Positions 1-5,680 of a stretch of DNA of 6,905 nucleotides are shown here, piece after piece. Positions within the stretch are counted from its first letter, which is position 1. Every line of letters starts with the position of its first letter. The stretch is from an uncultured bacterium (GTDB lineage Bacteria > Bacillota > Clostridia > Oscillospirales > Acutalibacteraceae): positions 1 to 6,905 of the forward strand of contig CAMFFI010000053.1 in assembly GCA_945949625.1 (NCBI GenBank), read 5' to 3'. A program made the translations under genes and the position numbers. The notes below the pieces were generated by a model. It was not told the DNA's origin. It was given only the letters and a program-made list of their open reading frames with translations, and searched no databases.

Positions 1-10
1 ATAAAAATTT

Positions 11-61
11 GAAAGGAGTAGTATGATTTAGACTTTACTATATCATACAAGAAAAACTATG
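11..61 (+). promoter_or_regulatory. Hairpin-split ribosome binding site of the ECF S-component gene
   Basis: A strong Shine-Dalgarno (GAAAGGAG, 11-18) lies 40 nt before the ATG at 59, too far for normal use, and no other good Shine-Dalgarno precedes that ATG. Between them 21-31 and 38-48 form a stem of 10 pairs with one T-T mismatch and a 6-nt loop (32-37). Folding it would leave about 12 nt between Shine-Dalgarno and ATG. The Shine-Dalgarno also sits 4 nt before a two-codon ORF, ATG-ATT-TAG at 23-31, which is in the ECF gene's frame. Structure and spacing are seen; the bridging or leader-peptide role is inferred. The dyad could instead be a DNA operator. Confidence 0.5.
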
Positions 62-643
62 TTTGAAAATGCTTTAACTCTGAGAAATGTATCATCAGGC
101 AGAAAAATTGCCTGTAAGACTCTTTTATCTGCCGGACTTATTGCTCTTGCTGTAGTGCTGCCTCAGATAATGCATTTAGCTCTTGGTCAGCCCGGCGGAG
201 TTAAATGGCTTCCCATGTACCTGCCTGTACTTATCGGCGGCTGTCTGCTCGGCACTAAGTGGGGATTTGCTGTTGGAGTACTTTCGCCAATGGTAAGCTT
301 TATGATAACTTCGATTATGGGTAATCTCATGCCTATGGCGGCAAGGCTTCCATTTATGATGGCTGAACTTGCAGTATTTGCTGTAATTTCAGGACTCTTC
401 ACAAAGAAGATATCGGAAAACGGACTCTGGGCATTTCCCGCGGTAATTGCTGCTCAGCTTGTCGGACGTGCTTCATTCCTTGGACTTGTTGCAGTTTTCC
501 AGTCGCGCACGCCTTTCAATGTGAGCATGATATGGTCACAGATACAGACAGGCGTTACGGGACTGCTTGCTCAGGCGATTCTCGTACCTGTTATAATAAT
601 TGGTCTGAGACAGCTTCTCATCAAGGAGAGCAAGAATGACTGA
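59..643 (+). CDS. ECF transporter S component (substrate-binding membrane subunit)
   Basis: A 194-residue, very hydrophobic protein with about six predicted membrane segments (roughly residues 18-42, 50-68, 68-92, 95-114, 123-147 and 160-185), the size and topology of S components of energy-coupling factor transporters. The segment WLPMYLPVLIGG near residues 50-61, followed by a glycine-rich stretch and 'LSPMVSF', is typical of the ECF_trnsprt-type S family. In this family the S subunit binds a vitamin or cofactor and docks on a shared EcfT/EcfA energising module, encoded elsewhere. The substrate cannot be told from the sequence. It overlaps the next gene by 8 bp, indicating translational coupling. 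The ATG at 59 is the first possible in-frame start after the TAG at 29-31; its ribosome binding site is unusual (see 11-61). The promoter lies outside the window. Confidence 0.8.
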   Translation: MFENALTLRNVSSGRKIACKTLLSAGLIALAVVLPQIMHLALGQPGGVKWLPMYLPVLIGGCLLGTKWGFAVGVLSPMVSFMITSIMGNLMPMAARLPFMMAELAVFAVISGLFTKKISENGLWAFPAVIAAQLVGRASFLGLVAVFQSRTPFNVSMIWSQIQTGVTGLLAQAILVPVIIIGLRQLLIKESKND

Positions 644-1058
644 TATAGAGATCGCAAAGGGAACTATTGACGGTCATTCGGTATGCTTCTGCAAGGACGG
701 CAAGAGCTTCACACTTGACGGAATGGGACTGTCTCCTCTTATGAGAATGATAAACGAAGGCAAAGACCTGCACGGTTACAGCGCCGCCGATGTTGTAGTA
801 GGAAAAGCTGCGGCAATGCTCTTTAAAAAGCTTGGAGTAGTGTCAGTTCATGGTAAACTCATGTCGGAGACAGGTGCGGATTTCCTTGAAAAATCGGGGA
901 TCACCTTCACTTATGATACTCTTACTGATTACATCAAAAATCGCAAGGGAACAGATATGTGTCCTATGGAAAAGACAGTTCTCCAAATCAGCGATGCAGA
1001 AGAGGGATTTGCTGCACTAAAAAGACGCATAGATGAAATGATGAAAACAAAAATTTAA
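636..1058 (+). CDS. DUF1893 family protein (deaminase-like fold)
   Basis: A 140-residue soluble protein matching the DUF1893 pattern: an N-terminal strand pair with C17 and C19, 'GLSPLMRMI' (31-39), the hallmark 'YSAADVVVGKAAAML' (48-62), 'MSETGADFLEKSGI' (76-89) and a conserved 'MCPME' (108-112). A structure of a family member (Thermotoga maritima TM1506) showed a cytidine-deaminase-like fold, but the usual zinc-binding motifs are replaced by AAD-x-VVGKAA and CPME, so the activity is unknown. The Shine-Dalgarno AAGGAG (623-628) is 7 nt before the ATG, and the start lies inside the upstream ECF gene. The coupling suggests a role tied to the imported compound (inference). The family assignment is from recognition of motifs, not a search. 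Confidence 0.8.
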   Translation: MTDIEIAKGTIDGHSVCFCKDGKSFTLDGMGLSPLMRMINEGKDLHGYSAADVVVGKAAAMLFKKLGVVSVHGKLMSETGADFLEKSGITFTYDTLTDYIKNRKGTDMCPMEKTVLQISDAEEGFAALKRRIDEMMKTKI

Positions 1059-1075
1059 AAGTCTTACATTTTTTG

Positions 1076-1114
1076 AGAAAAAGCTTGTCTGCTCCGTGTA
1101 GATAAGCTTTTTCT
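1076..1114 (+). terminator. Rho-independent terminator after the ECF/DUF1893 operon
   Basis: Arms 1076-1090 and 1100-1114 form a 15-bp stem with one G-T wobble and a 9-nt loop (1091-1099). The stem has an A-tract on the left and CTTTTTCT on the right, so the U-tract is built into the 3' arm. It begins 17 nt after the DUF1893 stop codon and separates that operon from the dockerin gene promoter. Confidence 0.85.
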
Positions 1115-1130
1115 GTAACAGAAATATTTC

Positions 1131-1159
1131 TTGAATAATATGGCTTACTGTGATATAAT
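1131..1159 (+). promoter_or_regulatory. Promoter of the dockerin gene (extended -10)
   Basis: -35 TTGAAT (1131-1136), a 17-bp spacer, then TGaTATAAT with a perfect -10 (1154-1159) and TGn extension. Transcription would start near 1166, about 28 nt before the ATG at 1194. The -35 overlaps a TTG in the reading frame of the dockerin gene, which argues against translation starting there. Confidence 0.8.
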
Positions 1160-1193
1160 CAAAGAGAATTACCAAAGTTTTAGGAGAACGATC

Positions 1194-2435
1194 ATGAAGA
1201 TAATTAATAGAGTTGTTTCAATGCTTTCAGTTGCCGCTGTATTGATATTTTCTGTTCCTATGAGCAGCATAGCACGATCAGAGGAGAGCGTGAAGGGCGA
1301 TGTAAATGCAGACGGTTACTTCAATATCGCTGATATTGTACAGTTGCAAAAATGGTTGATCTCGGCAACTGATTCAAAGCTTGACAATTGGACAGCGGCA
1401 GACTTTAACAACAATAATATTATAAATTCATTGGATCTGTCACTTATGAAAAATGCTCTTATAAATAGTTCTCCCTCCAATACCATAAGTGTTTCAAGCA
1501 TAGAGGAATTATTCGAGGCAATTGAAAATGCAGCCGCAGGAGATGTAATTGAAGTTGCCCCCGGAACTTATGATTACTCATCATATCAGGGAGCGCAGAC
1601 AATTACCGCCTCTGCGGACGGAAGTGAAGCTTTGCCCATAACACTGAAAGCGGCAGTTGCAGATAAACCGCCCATTTTCACAGGACGATCTACAGAAAAC
1701 GGCTATGTTATGCACATTACCGGAGATTGGTGGGTCATTGAAAATATTAACTTTACAAAATCACAAAAGGGTATTGTTCTTGATAATTCAAATAATATGG
1801 TCGTCCGCGGCTGTGAGGTATACAATACAGGTTCAGAGGCAATAGCCGTCCGCGACGGAAGCTGCAACTGTACAATTGAAGATTGCTTCATTCATGATAC
1901 GGGAATAAATACCCCCGGCTATGGTGAAGGTGTATATATCGGCAGCGCCAAGTCAACAAGCGGATTTGATTACAAATGCGATAATACTCTAGTGAAAAAT
2001 TGCATTTTCAGGAATGTGGCAGCGGAACATATTGACGTGAAAGAATACACCACAGGAACAGAGATCTGCGGCTGTACTTTTTATGGTGACGAAATGAGCG
2101 GAGAAAATTATGCCGGCAGTTTCATTGATATCGCGGGAAATAACGTCAATGTCCATGATAATACAGGATACCGAAATGGAAACAAAAAAATTACAGCCGC
2201 ATTTGAGCTTCACGAGCAAGTTCAGGGCTGGGGATATCATTGCACATTTACAGGTAATACCCTTTATATGGATCAGCCGTATGGCGCAGAGGATACGAGC
2301 CGCAGAATGTATGTGGTCGATGGCTGGTACAGTGATTTTTCCGTAAAAAACAACCTTGTTGACTATGGCAGCGGACTTACTGCGGCAGACAGTTGGGAAT
2401 ATTATAACTCCGATTATGTTACTTACCTGAATTAA
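1194..2435 (+). CDS. Secreted dockerin protein with right-handed parallel beta-helix
   Basis: A 413-residue exported protein. Residues 1-27 form a signal peptide (KIINR, hydrophobic core 7-21, likely cleavage after S-I-A27). Residues 33-90 are a type I dockerin with two calcium loops: D36-x-N38-x-D40-G...N44...D47, then D70-x-N72-x-N74...N78...D81, each followed by a QLQKWLI/SLMKNALI-type helix. From about 98 the protein is a right-handed beta-helix: it opens with GDVIEVAPGTY (116-126), as in PL6-like lyases, and has repeated 'NCxF/DCxI' turns and the segments GEGVYIGS (244-251) and HIDVKEYTTG (from 279). The dockerin should anchor it to a cohesin scaffoldin on or outside the cell. A polysaccharide lyase or related pectin/uronan role is inferred; no catalytic residues are assigned. 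The start at 1194 is chosen because TAGGAG (1181-1186) precedes it by 7 nt and the signal peptide begins there; the frame is open back to 1131, which is promoter. It has its own promoter. Confidence 0.85.
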   Translation: MKIINRVVSMLSVAAVLIFSVPMSSIARSEESVKGDVNADGYFNIADIVQLQKWLISATDSKLDNWTAADFNNNNIINSLDLSLMKNALINSSPSNTISVSSIEELFEAIENAAAGDVIEVAPGTYDYSSYQGAQTITASADGSEALPITLKAAVADKPPIFTGRSTENGYVMHITGDWWVIENINFTKSQKGIVLDNSNNMVVRGCEVYNTGSEAIAVRDGSCNCTIEDCFIHDTGINTPGYGEGVYIGSAKSTSGFDYKCDNTLVKNCIFRNVAAEHIDVKEYTTGTEICGCTFYGDEMSGENYAGSFIDIAGNNVNVHDNTGYRNGNKKITAAFELHEQVQGWGYHCTFTGNTLYMDQPYGAEDTSRRMYVVDGWYSDFSVKNNLVDYGSGLTAADSWEYYNSDYVTYLN

Positions 2436-2458
2436 TTATTGCAGGCATGGCAAAATCT

Positions 2459-2498
2459 AAAAAACGTTGTTTTTACAACATACAATCAGGCGTTTTTG
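2459..2498 (+). terminator. Weak possible terminator after the dockerin gene
   Basis: AAAAACG (2460-2466) can pair with CGTTTTT (2491-2497), enclosing a small TTGT/ACAA hairpin (2467-2470 with 2475-2478). The 3' arm ends in five T. The stem is short and AT-rich and the loop branched, so it may be inefficient and let some transcription run into the cupin gene. Confidence 0.3.
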
Positions 2499-2507
2499 TG
2501 GTAAAAT
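2479..2507 (+). promoter_or_regulatory. Possible promoter of the cupin gene
   Basis: An extended -10 TGgTAAAAT (2499-2507) stands 17 bp after CATACA (2479-2484), which matches the -35 consensus in only three of six positions. A TATACT at 2512-2517 is an alternative -10 with no recognisable -35. The start would leave a roughly 70-nt leader before the ATG at 2584. Confidence 0.35.
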
Positions 2508-2583
2508 ATTCTATACTAAGAAAATCACAGATCTTTTCCTGATATTGTTCATAATAATTACAGGAAAGGAGCGCTTTTTGATA

Positions 2584-3246
2584 ATGGGCATCAGAGAATC
2601 ATCGGGAAGTATTATAAATTTTCCGAAAGAAAATGAACCTGTAAAAGGCTGCACTATTTCGGAACAGCTCTGTAACGAAAACGGAATGTCGGTTTTTGTT
2701 TTTTCAATGGCAGAGGGAACAAGCATAAGTGCTGAAAACTATGAGTATCACAAGATAATAACGGTATATGACGGCGATATCGAAGCTTTTGCTTCAAACG
2801 GTAATATATGGCATTTAGGCGTTGGCGACAGTATTGTGACAGATATTGACATATCTGTTGGAATAAAGAGTAAAAATGGCTGTGTTTTCACGGAAATCAG
2901 CCTTAGAAAGGACGATATTATGAATGAGATCATCAAATCAGGAGAAGTTTTCAGATTAGGAGAGCTTCTTCCGTATCAAGAGGGAAAAATCGTAAACATG
3001 GACTTGGTAAACAATGATAAAATGAAGTTCGTTATTATGAGTTTTGATGCCGGAACGGGCTTATCGGAACACGCTGCACCCGGAGAAGCACTCGTTTTTG
3101 CACTTGACGGCGAGGCGGTCATAGGCTATGAGGGCAAAGATTCCCCCCTGAAAGCAGGCGAGACTTTCAAGTTTGACAAACTCGGAAAGCATTCTGTAAA
3201 GGCAGAAAGCAGATTCAAAATGGCTCTGCTTCTGGTATTTGACTAA
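2584..3246 (+). CDS. Tandem (two-domain) cupin protein
   Basis: A 220-residue cytoplasmic protein made of two cupin-like beta-barrels: about 20-110 and 113-220. The second is the better one: H163 and E168 in LSEHAAPGEALVFALDG fit cupin motif 1, and GETFKF...GKH with H203 fits motif 2, so a metal site is plausible. The first has H56 before 'ITVYDGDIEAF' and H77 but no canonical second histidine, so it may be structural or a ligand sensor. The substrate is unknown; small cupins act as enzymes, sugar- or metal-binding proteins or sensors. Start: AAAGGAG (2565-2571) is 12 nt before the ATG at 2584 and 6 nt before an in-frame TTG at 2578, so translation may start two codons earlier. The frame is open back to 2467 but without a ribosome binding site. 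The second domain has its own start signal (see 2906-2922). Confidence 0.7.
   Translation: MGIRESSGSIINFPKENEPVKGCTISEQLCNENGMSVFVFSMAEGTSISAENYEYHKIITVYDGDIEAFASNGNIWHLGVGDSIVTDIDISVGIKSKNGCVFTEISLRKDDIMNEIIKSGEVFRLGELLPYQEGKIVNMDLVNNDKMKFVIMSFDAGTGLSEHAAPGEALVFALDGEAVIGYEGKDSPLKAGETFKFDKLGKHSVKAESRFKMALLLVFD
2906..2922 (+). promoter_or_regulatory. Internal ribosome binding site and ATG for the second cupin domain
   Basis: GAAAGGA (2906-2912) lies 7 nt before an in-frame ATG (2920-2922), residue 113 of the tandem cupin. The site falls exactly at the domain junction and would give a free-standing 108-residue cupin (2920-3246) beginning MNEIIKSGEVF, like the start of an independent small cupin. 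The signal is seen; its use is inferred. Confidence 0.45.
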
Positions 3247-3256
3247 ATATTATATA

Positions 3257-3283
3257 AAATGCCGCTGTTTTCAAGCGGCATTT
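3257..3283 (+). terminator. Rho-independent terminator after the cupin gene
   Basis: AAATGCCGCT (3257-3266) and AGCGGCATTT (3274-3283) form a perfect 10-bp stem with a 7-nt loop, 10 nt after the stop codon. The U-tract is short (ATTT then CTCAT), so efficiency may be moderate. The symmetrical A/T flanks could work in both directions. Confidence 0.75.
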
Positions 3284-3351
3284 CTCATAATATCGGGATT
3301 TTCTGATTTCGAAGTCTCGCATTGACCAAGGTGTGATCTTCTGATCTCCTA

Positions 3352-3380
3352 TTGCAATAATCGGACTTTTGTGATATACT
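3352..3380 (+). promoter_or_regulatory. Promoter of the cysteine synthase gene (extended -10)
   Basis: -35 TTGCAA (3352-3357), 17-bp spacer, TGaTATACT with -10 at 3375-3380. Transcription would begin near 3387, leaving a leader of about 28 nt, too short for a T-box or S-box riboswitch. Any control is therefore likely at transcription initiation. Confidence 0.75.
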
Positions 3381-3414
3381 ATATTTCGGCAATTTATTTA
3401 GGTGGGAGATAGCT

Positions 3415-4344
3415 ATGATCTACAACAATATCCTTGATGCGATCGGTCATACACCGATGATAAGACTAAACAGAATGAACAAGCCGGGCAATGCTGAGAT
3501 ACTTGTAAAATTTGAAGGACTCAATGTTGGAGGCTCGATAAAAACAAGAACTGCCTACAATATGATAAAACAGGCTGAAAAAGAGGGAAAAATCAACGAA
3601 AATACCATTATCGTAGAACCAACAAGCGGAAATCAGGGCATAGGTCTTGCGCTTGTCGGAGCGGTAAGAGGATATAAAACTATTATTATAATGCCTGATT
3701 CAGTAAGTGAAGAACGCAGAAAACTCGTCAAGCATTACGGAGCAGAGGTAATACTCATCCATGATGCAGGAGATATCGGAAAGTGCATAGATGAGTGTCT
3801 GCAAACAGCTCTAAAAATGGCTGAAGAAGATGAGAATGTTTTTGTTCCTCAGCAGTTTGCAAATGAAAATAATACAAATGCTCACAAGTATCATACCGCT
3901 CTTGAGATACTTGAGCAAACTGCCGGTAAAATTGACGGATTTTGCTCCGGTATCGGTACAGGCGGCACTATAACAGGCATAGGTGAGACATTAAAGTCTC
4001 AATATCCTGACATTGAAATATGGGCAGTCGAACCCGAACACGCGGCAATTCTCGCAGGAGGAACTATCGGGACACACCTTCAAATGGGCATAGGTGACGG
4101 TATTATACCGGATATTCTCAATCGTGAGATATACGATGATATTTACATTGTTACCGATGAGGAAGCTTTACAGACAGCCAAGGATCTTGCAGTAAAAGAG
4201 GGCATAATGTGCGGAATTTCAAGCGGTACAAATGTTGCCGCCGCTCTAAAGCTTGCGGAAAAGCTCGGAGAGGGAAAAACTGTTGTAACAATTCTTCCCG
4301 ACACGGCAGAAAGATATTTCTCAACGCCTCTATTTGAAGAGTAA
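3415..4344 (+). CDS. cysK: Cysteine synthase family protein (O-acetylserine sulfhydrylase)
   Basis: A 309-residue cytoplasmic PLP enzyme of fold type II, of normal CysK length. The family makes L-cysteine from O-acetylserine and sulfide. Seen: 'IGHTPMIRLN' at the N-terminus, the PLP lysine K43 in GGSIKTR (39-45), the substrate loop TSGNQG (70-75), phosphate-binding GTGGT (181-185), SSGTN (269-273) for the pyridine nitrogen, and the CysK-type ending DTAERYFSTPLF. Two motifs differ from textbook CysK: N-V-G-G-S-I-K-T-R replaces NPxxSVKDR, and TSGNQG replaces TSGNTG. This may mark a clostridial subfamily with a different acceptor or donor, so the symbol is by family only. Shine-Dalgarno AGGTGGGAG (3400-3408) is 6 nt before ATG. 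It has its own promoter and no adjacent serine acetyltransferase gene, and runs convergently with the kinase remnant. Confidence 0.85.
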   Translation: MIYNNILDAIGHTPMIRLNRMNKPGNAEILVKFEGLNVGGSIKTRTAYNMIKQAEKEGKINENTIIVEPTSGNQGIGLALVGAVRGYKTIIIMPDSVSEERRKLVKHYGAEVILIHDAGDIGKCIDECLQTALKMAEEDENVFVPQQFANENNTNAHKYHTALEILEQTAGKIDGFCSGIGTGGTITGIGETLKSQYPDIEIWAVEPEHAAILAGGTIGTHLQMGIGDGIIPDILNREIYDDIYIVTDEEALQTAKDLAVKEGIMCGISSGTNVAAALKLAEKLGEGKTVVTILPDTAERYFSTPLFEE

Positions 4345-4358
4345 ATAAAAAGCAGTTT

Positions 4359-4471
4359 GCGGGGCTTTGCCCCACACCCCACCAAAGGCTCTGCCTTTGG
4401 AATTTGCTAAAGAGTTATAAACCCTTTAGAATCCCATTATTAGTTAAATAGAAAATTTATATAGACTAAGC
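4359..4471. repeat. Multi-hairpin intergenic repeat element with flanking direct repeats
   Basis: Three consecutive hairpins: GGGGC/GCCCC (4361-4365 with 4369-4373, TTT loop), CCAAAGGC/GCCTTTGG (4382-4389 with 4393-4400, TCT loop) and CTAAAG/CTTTAG (4407-4412 with 4424-4429), then an AT-rich tail. Its GC content and arrangement are unlike the surroundings and resemble dispersed palindromic repeats between genes of Ruminococcus-type genomes (inference; copy number not checked). AGCAGTTT occurs at 4351-4358 and again at 4472-4479, as a target duplication would. No protein is encoded here. The exact ends are uncertain. Confidence 0.6.
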
Positions 4472-4496
4472 AGCAGTTTAAAACTGCTGCTTTTTA
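4468..4496 (+). terminator. Terminator between cysK and the kinase remnant
   Basis: AAGCAGCAG (4468-4476) pairs with CTGCTGCTT (4484-4492) around a TTTAAAA loop, followed by a T-run to 4495. The dyad extends to 12 bp with a 1-base centre. The T-tract serves + strand transcription from cysK. On the minus strand only two T follow the stem, so termination of the kinase transcript is less certain. Confidence 0.8.
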
Positions 4497-4499
4497 CGT

Positions 4500-4953
4500 T
4501 TATATTAATACGCGGAAATATGTTATTCCGTTGCTGTGGTCGGCTGTGATTTTTCCTTTATGGAGATTTACTATGCTCTCTGCCATGGAAAGTCCTATTC
4601 CGTAGCCTGATTTTTCGCTGTTATGAGAACTATCCTCGCGATAAAAGCGCTCAAAGAAGCGGCTGTGATCGACGTTGTCACCCTCCTTGTAGCTGTTTGA
4701 TATTACAATAAACAAGTGTGAAGTATCTTGTTTCATAGGGAAGCTCCCGACTTACCTGAAAGCTGAATCCGTCAAATTGCTCATCGCTGGGAATACGGCC
4801 GCAGTTATCGGAAATAATATCGAGAATTGACATTGATTCATAGTAGTTTGATATGTAGCTGATAGTATTCACAACAAGCAGAATCACCGAAAGGATCAGC
4901 AGTATTGCCGAAGATGCTATGAGTATGAAGTTACGCCTCAGCCTTCTTATCAT
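4500..4953 (-). pseudogene. Sensor histidine kinase remnant (internal deletion, frame broken)
   Basis: The 5' fragment (4953 down to 4678, 91 codons) starts normally with a transmembrane helix (residues about 8-33) and the beginning of an extracytoplasmic region ending 'ELPYETRYF'. The 3' fragment (about 4728 down to 4500), in another frame, encodes the end of a HATPase_c domain: an F-box-like FFERFYREDSS and the G2 box GYGIGLSMA. The phosphoacceptor H-box, N-box and D-box are all missing. A normal kinase of this type has about 400 residues; about 150 remain, so some 250 codons were lost and the join, around 'ttcacac' (near 4718-4724), is out of frame. GCAGGAGG (4963-4970) and a 4-bp ATGA overlap with the response regulator show it was once its coupled partner. 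It cannot autophosphorylate as seen. Confidence 0.8.
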
Positions 4954-5633
4954 GCAATATTTCCTCCTGCAAGCGTTGACAGAACGTAGCTTCCGCCCTG
5001 CTGACCGTCTATTGTGATGTCGGCATTAATCGAATCAAGCTTGCTGCGCAGAAAATTCACATACATCCAGACAATTTTTTCATCGGTGGACTCGCCGTCC
5101 CAGACATGGGTAAGTATTTCGGAAGTAGAAAGCTTTTTGCCTTCATTAAGCATAAGATACTCCATAAGCTTGGTCTCTTTCGCTGCAAGACGTATGCTGT
5201 TTTCATGAAAAAGCTCCTGCTGCTCCATATCAAGCGTAACCGAACCGACTCTGAGCTTTTTGGGAGTATAGTCTCCGGCGCGGCGCGTCATCGAGCGGAT
5301 CCTTGCAAGAAGCTCACCCATAGCAAAAGGTTTGGTAAGGTAATCGTCCGCACCTGCGTCAAGCCCCACTATCCTGTCCGAAATTTCAGCTTTTGCCGTT
5401 AACAGCAGTACGGGTGTAAAGTTTCCGTGAGAGCGTATTTGCTTCAAAGCCTCAATGCCGTCAAGTTTTGGCATCATTATATCAAATATCATAGCGTCAT
5501 AAGCGTTATTTTCCGCACTTTCAACGGCGGCAAGCCCATCGTATACAGCGTCTACCGCATATTTTGAATGCTCAAGAATGGCTGTCAGAGCGCGTGAAAG
5601 CTCCTTTTCATCTTCCGCAAGGAGAATCCTCAT
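4950..5633 (-). CDS. OmpR/PhoB-family response regulator
   Basis: A 227-residue DNA-binding regulator with all receiver residues: acidic E7-D8-E9, phosphoacceptor D51 in FDIMMPKLDG, T79 and K101 in LTKPF. A winged-helix output domain follows from about 128 to the end (ETKLMEYLM..., DEKIVWMYVNFLRSKL recognition-helix region, GGSYVL wing). An intact receiver and intact output domain mean it should still bind DNA and accept phosphate. Start: GGAGG (5641-5645) is 7 nt before the ATG at 5633 but 1 nt before the ATG at 5639, so 5633 is preferred. Its stop overlaps the kinase start (ATGA). The partner kinase is broken, so it now acts without it, uses another phosphodonor, or is on its way to loss (inference). 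The promoter is not obvious; it may be read from the recombinase transcript, 47 bp upstream. Confidence 0.9.
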   Translation of the reverse strand: MRILLAEDEKELSRALTAILEHSKYAVDAVYDGLAAVESAENNAYDAMIFDIMMPKLDGIEALKQIRSHGNFTPVLLLTAKAEISDRIVGLDAGADDYLTKPFAMGELLARIRSMTRRAGDYTPKKLRVGSVTLDMEQQELFHENSIRLAAKETKLMEYLMLNEGKKLSTSEILTHVWDGESTDEKIVWMYVNFLRSKLDSINADITIDGQQGGSYVLSTLAGGNIA

Positions 5634-5680
5634 ATTCATTCCTCCGATCGTCTCAGAATTACATCTAATATTCAGATTTC

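Noticed and set aside
1..58. Vitamin riboswitch before the ECF gene
   Set aside because: Only 58 nt are in the window and they do not show THF, preQ1 or cobalamin riboswitch motifs; a riboswitch further upstream cannot be excluded.
1131..1193. N-terminal extension of the dockerin protein from TTG 1131
   Set aside because: The TTG is part of the -35 box and the -10 lies inside the extension; the ribosome binding site and signal peptide both fit ATG 1194.
2467..2583. 39-codon N-terminal extension of the cupin protein with a hydrophobic stretch
   Set aside because: No ribosome binding site at 2467, a candidate promoter lies inside it, and AAAGGAG at 2565-2571 points to 2578/2584.
3301..3348. 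Direct repeat TTCTGAT[T/C]TC at 3301-3310 and 3339-3348 upstream of the cysK promoter
   Set aside because: Nine of ten matching bases in low-complexity sequence; possible activator site but too weak to call.
3381..3414. T-box or S-box riboswitch before cysK
   Set aside because: The predicted leader is only about 28 nt and no conserved riboswitch core is visible.
4678..4736. Programmed frameshift joining the two kinase fragments
   Set aside because: Joining the frames would still lack the H-, N- and D-boxes, and no slippery sequence with a downstream structure is apparent; deletion is the simpler reading.
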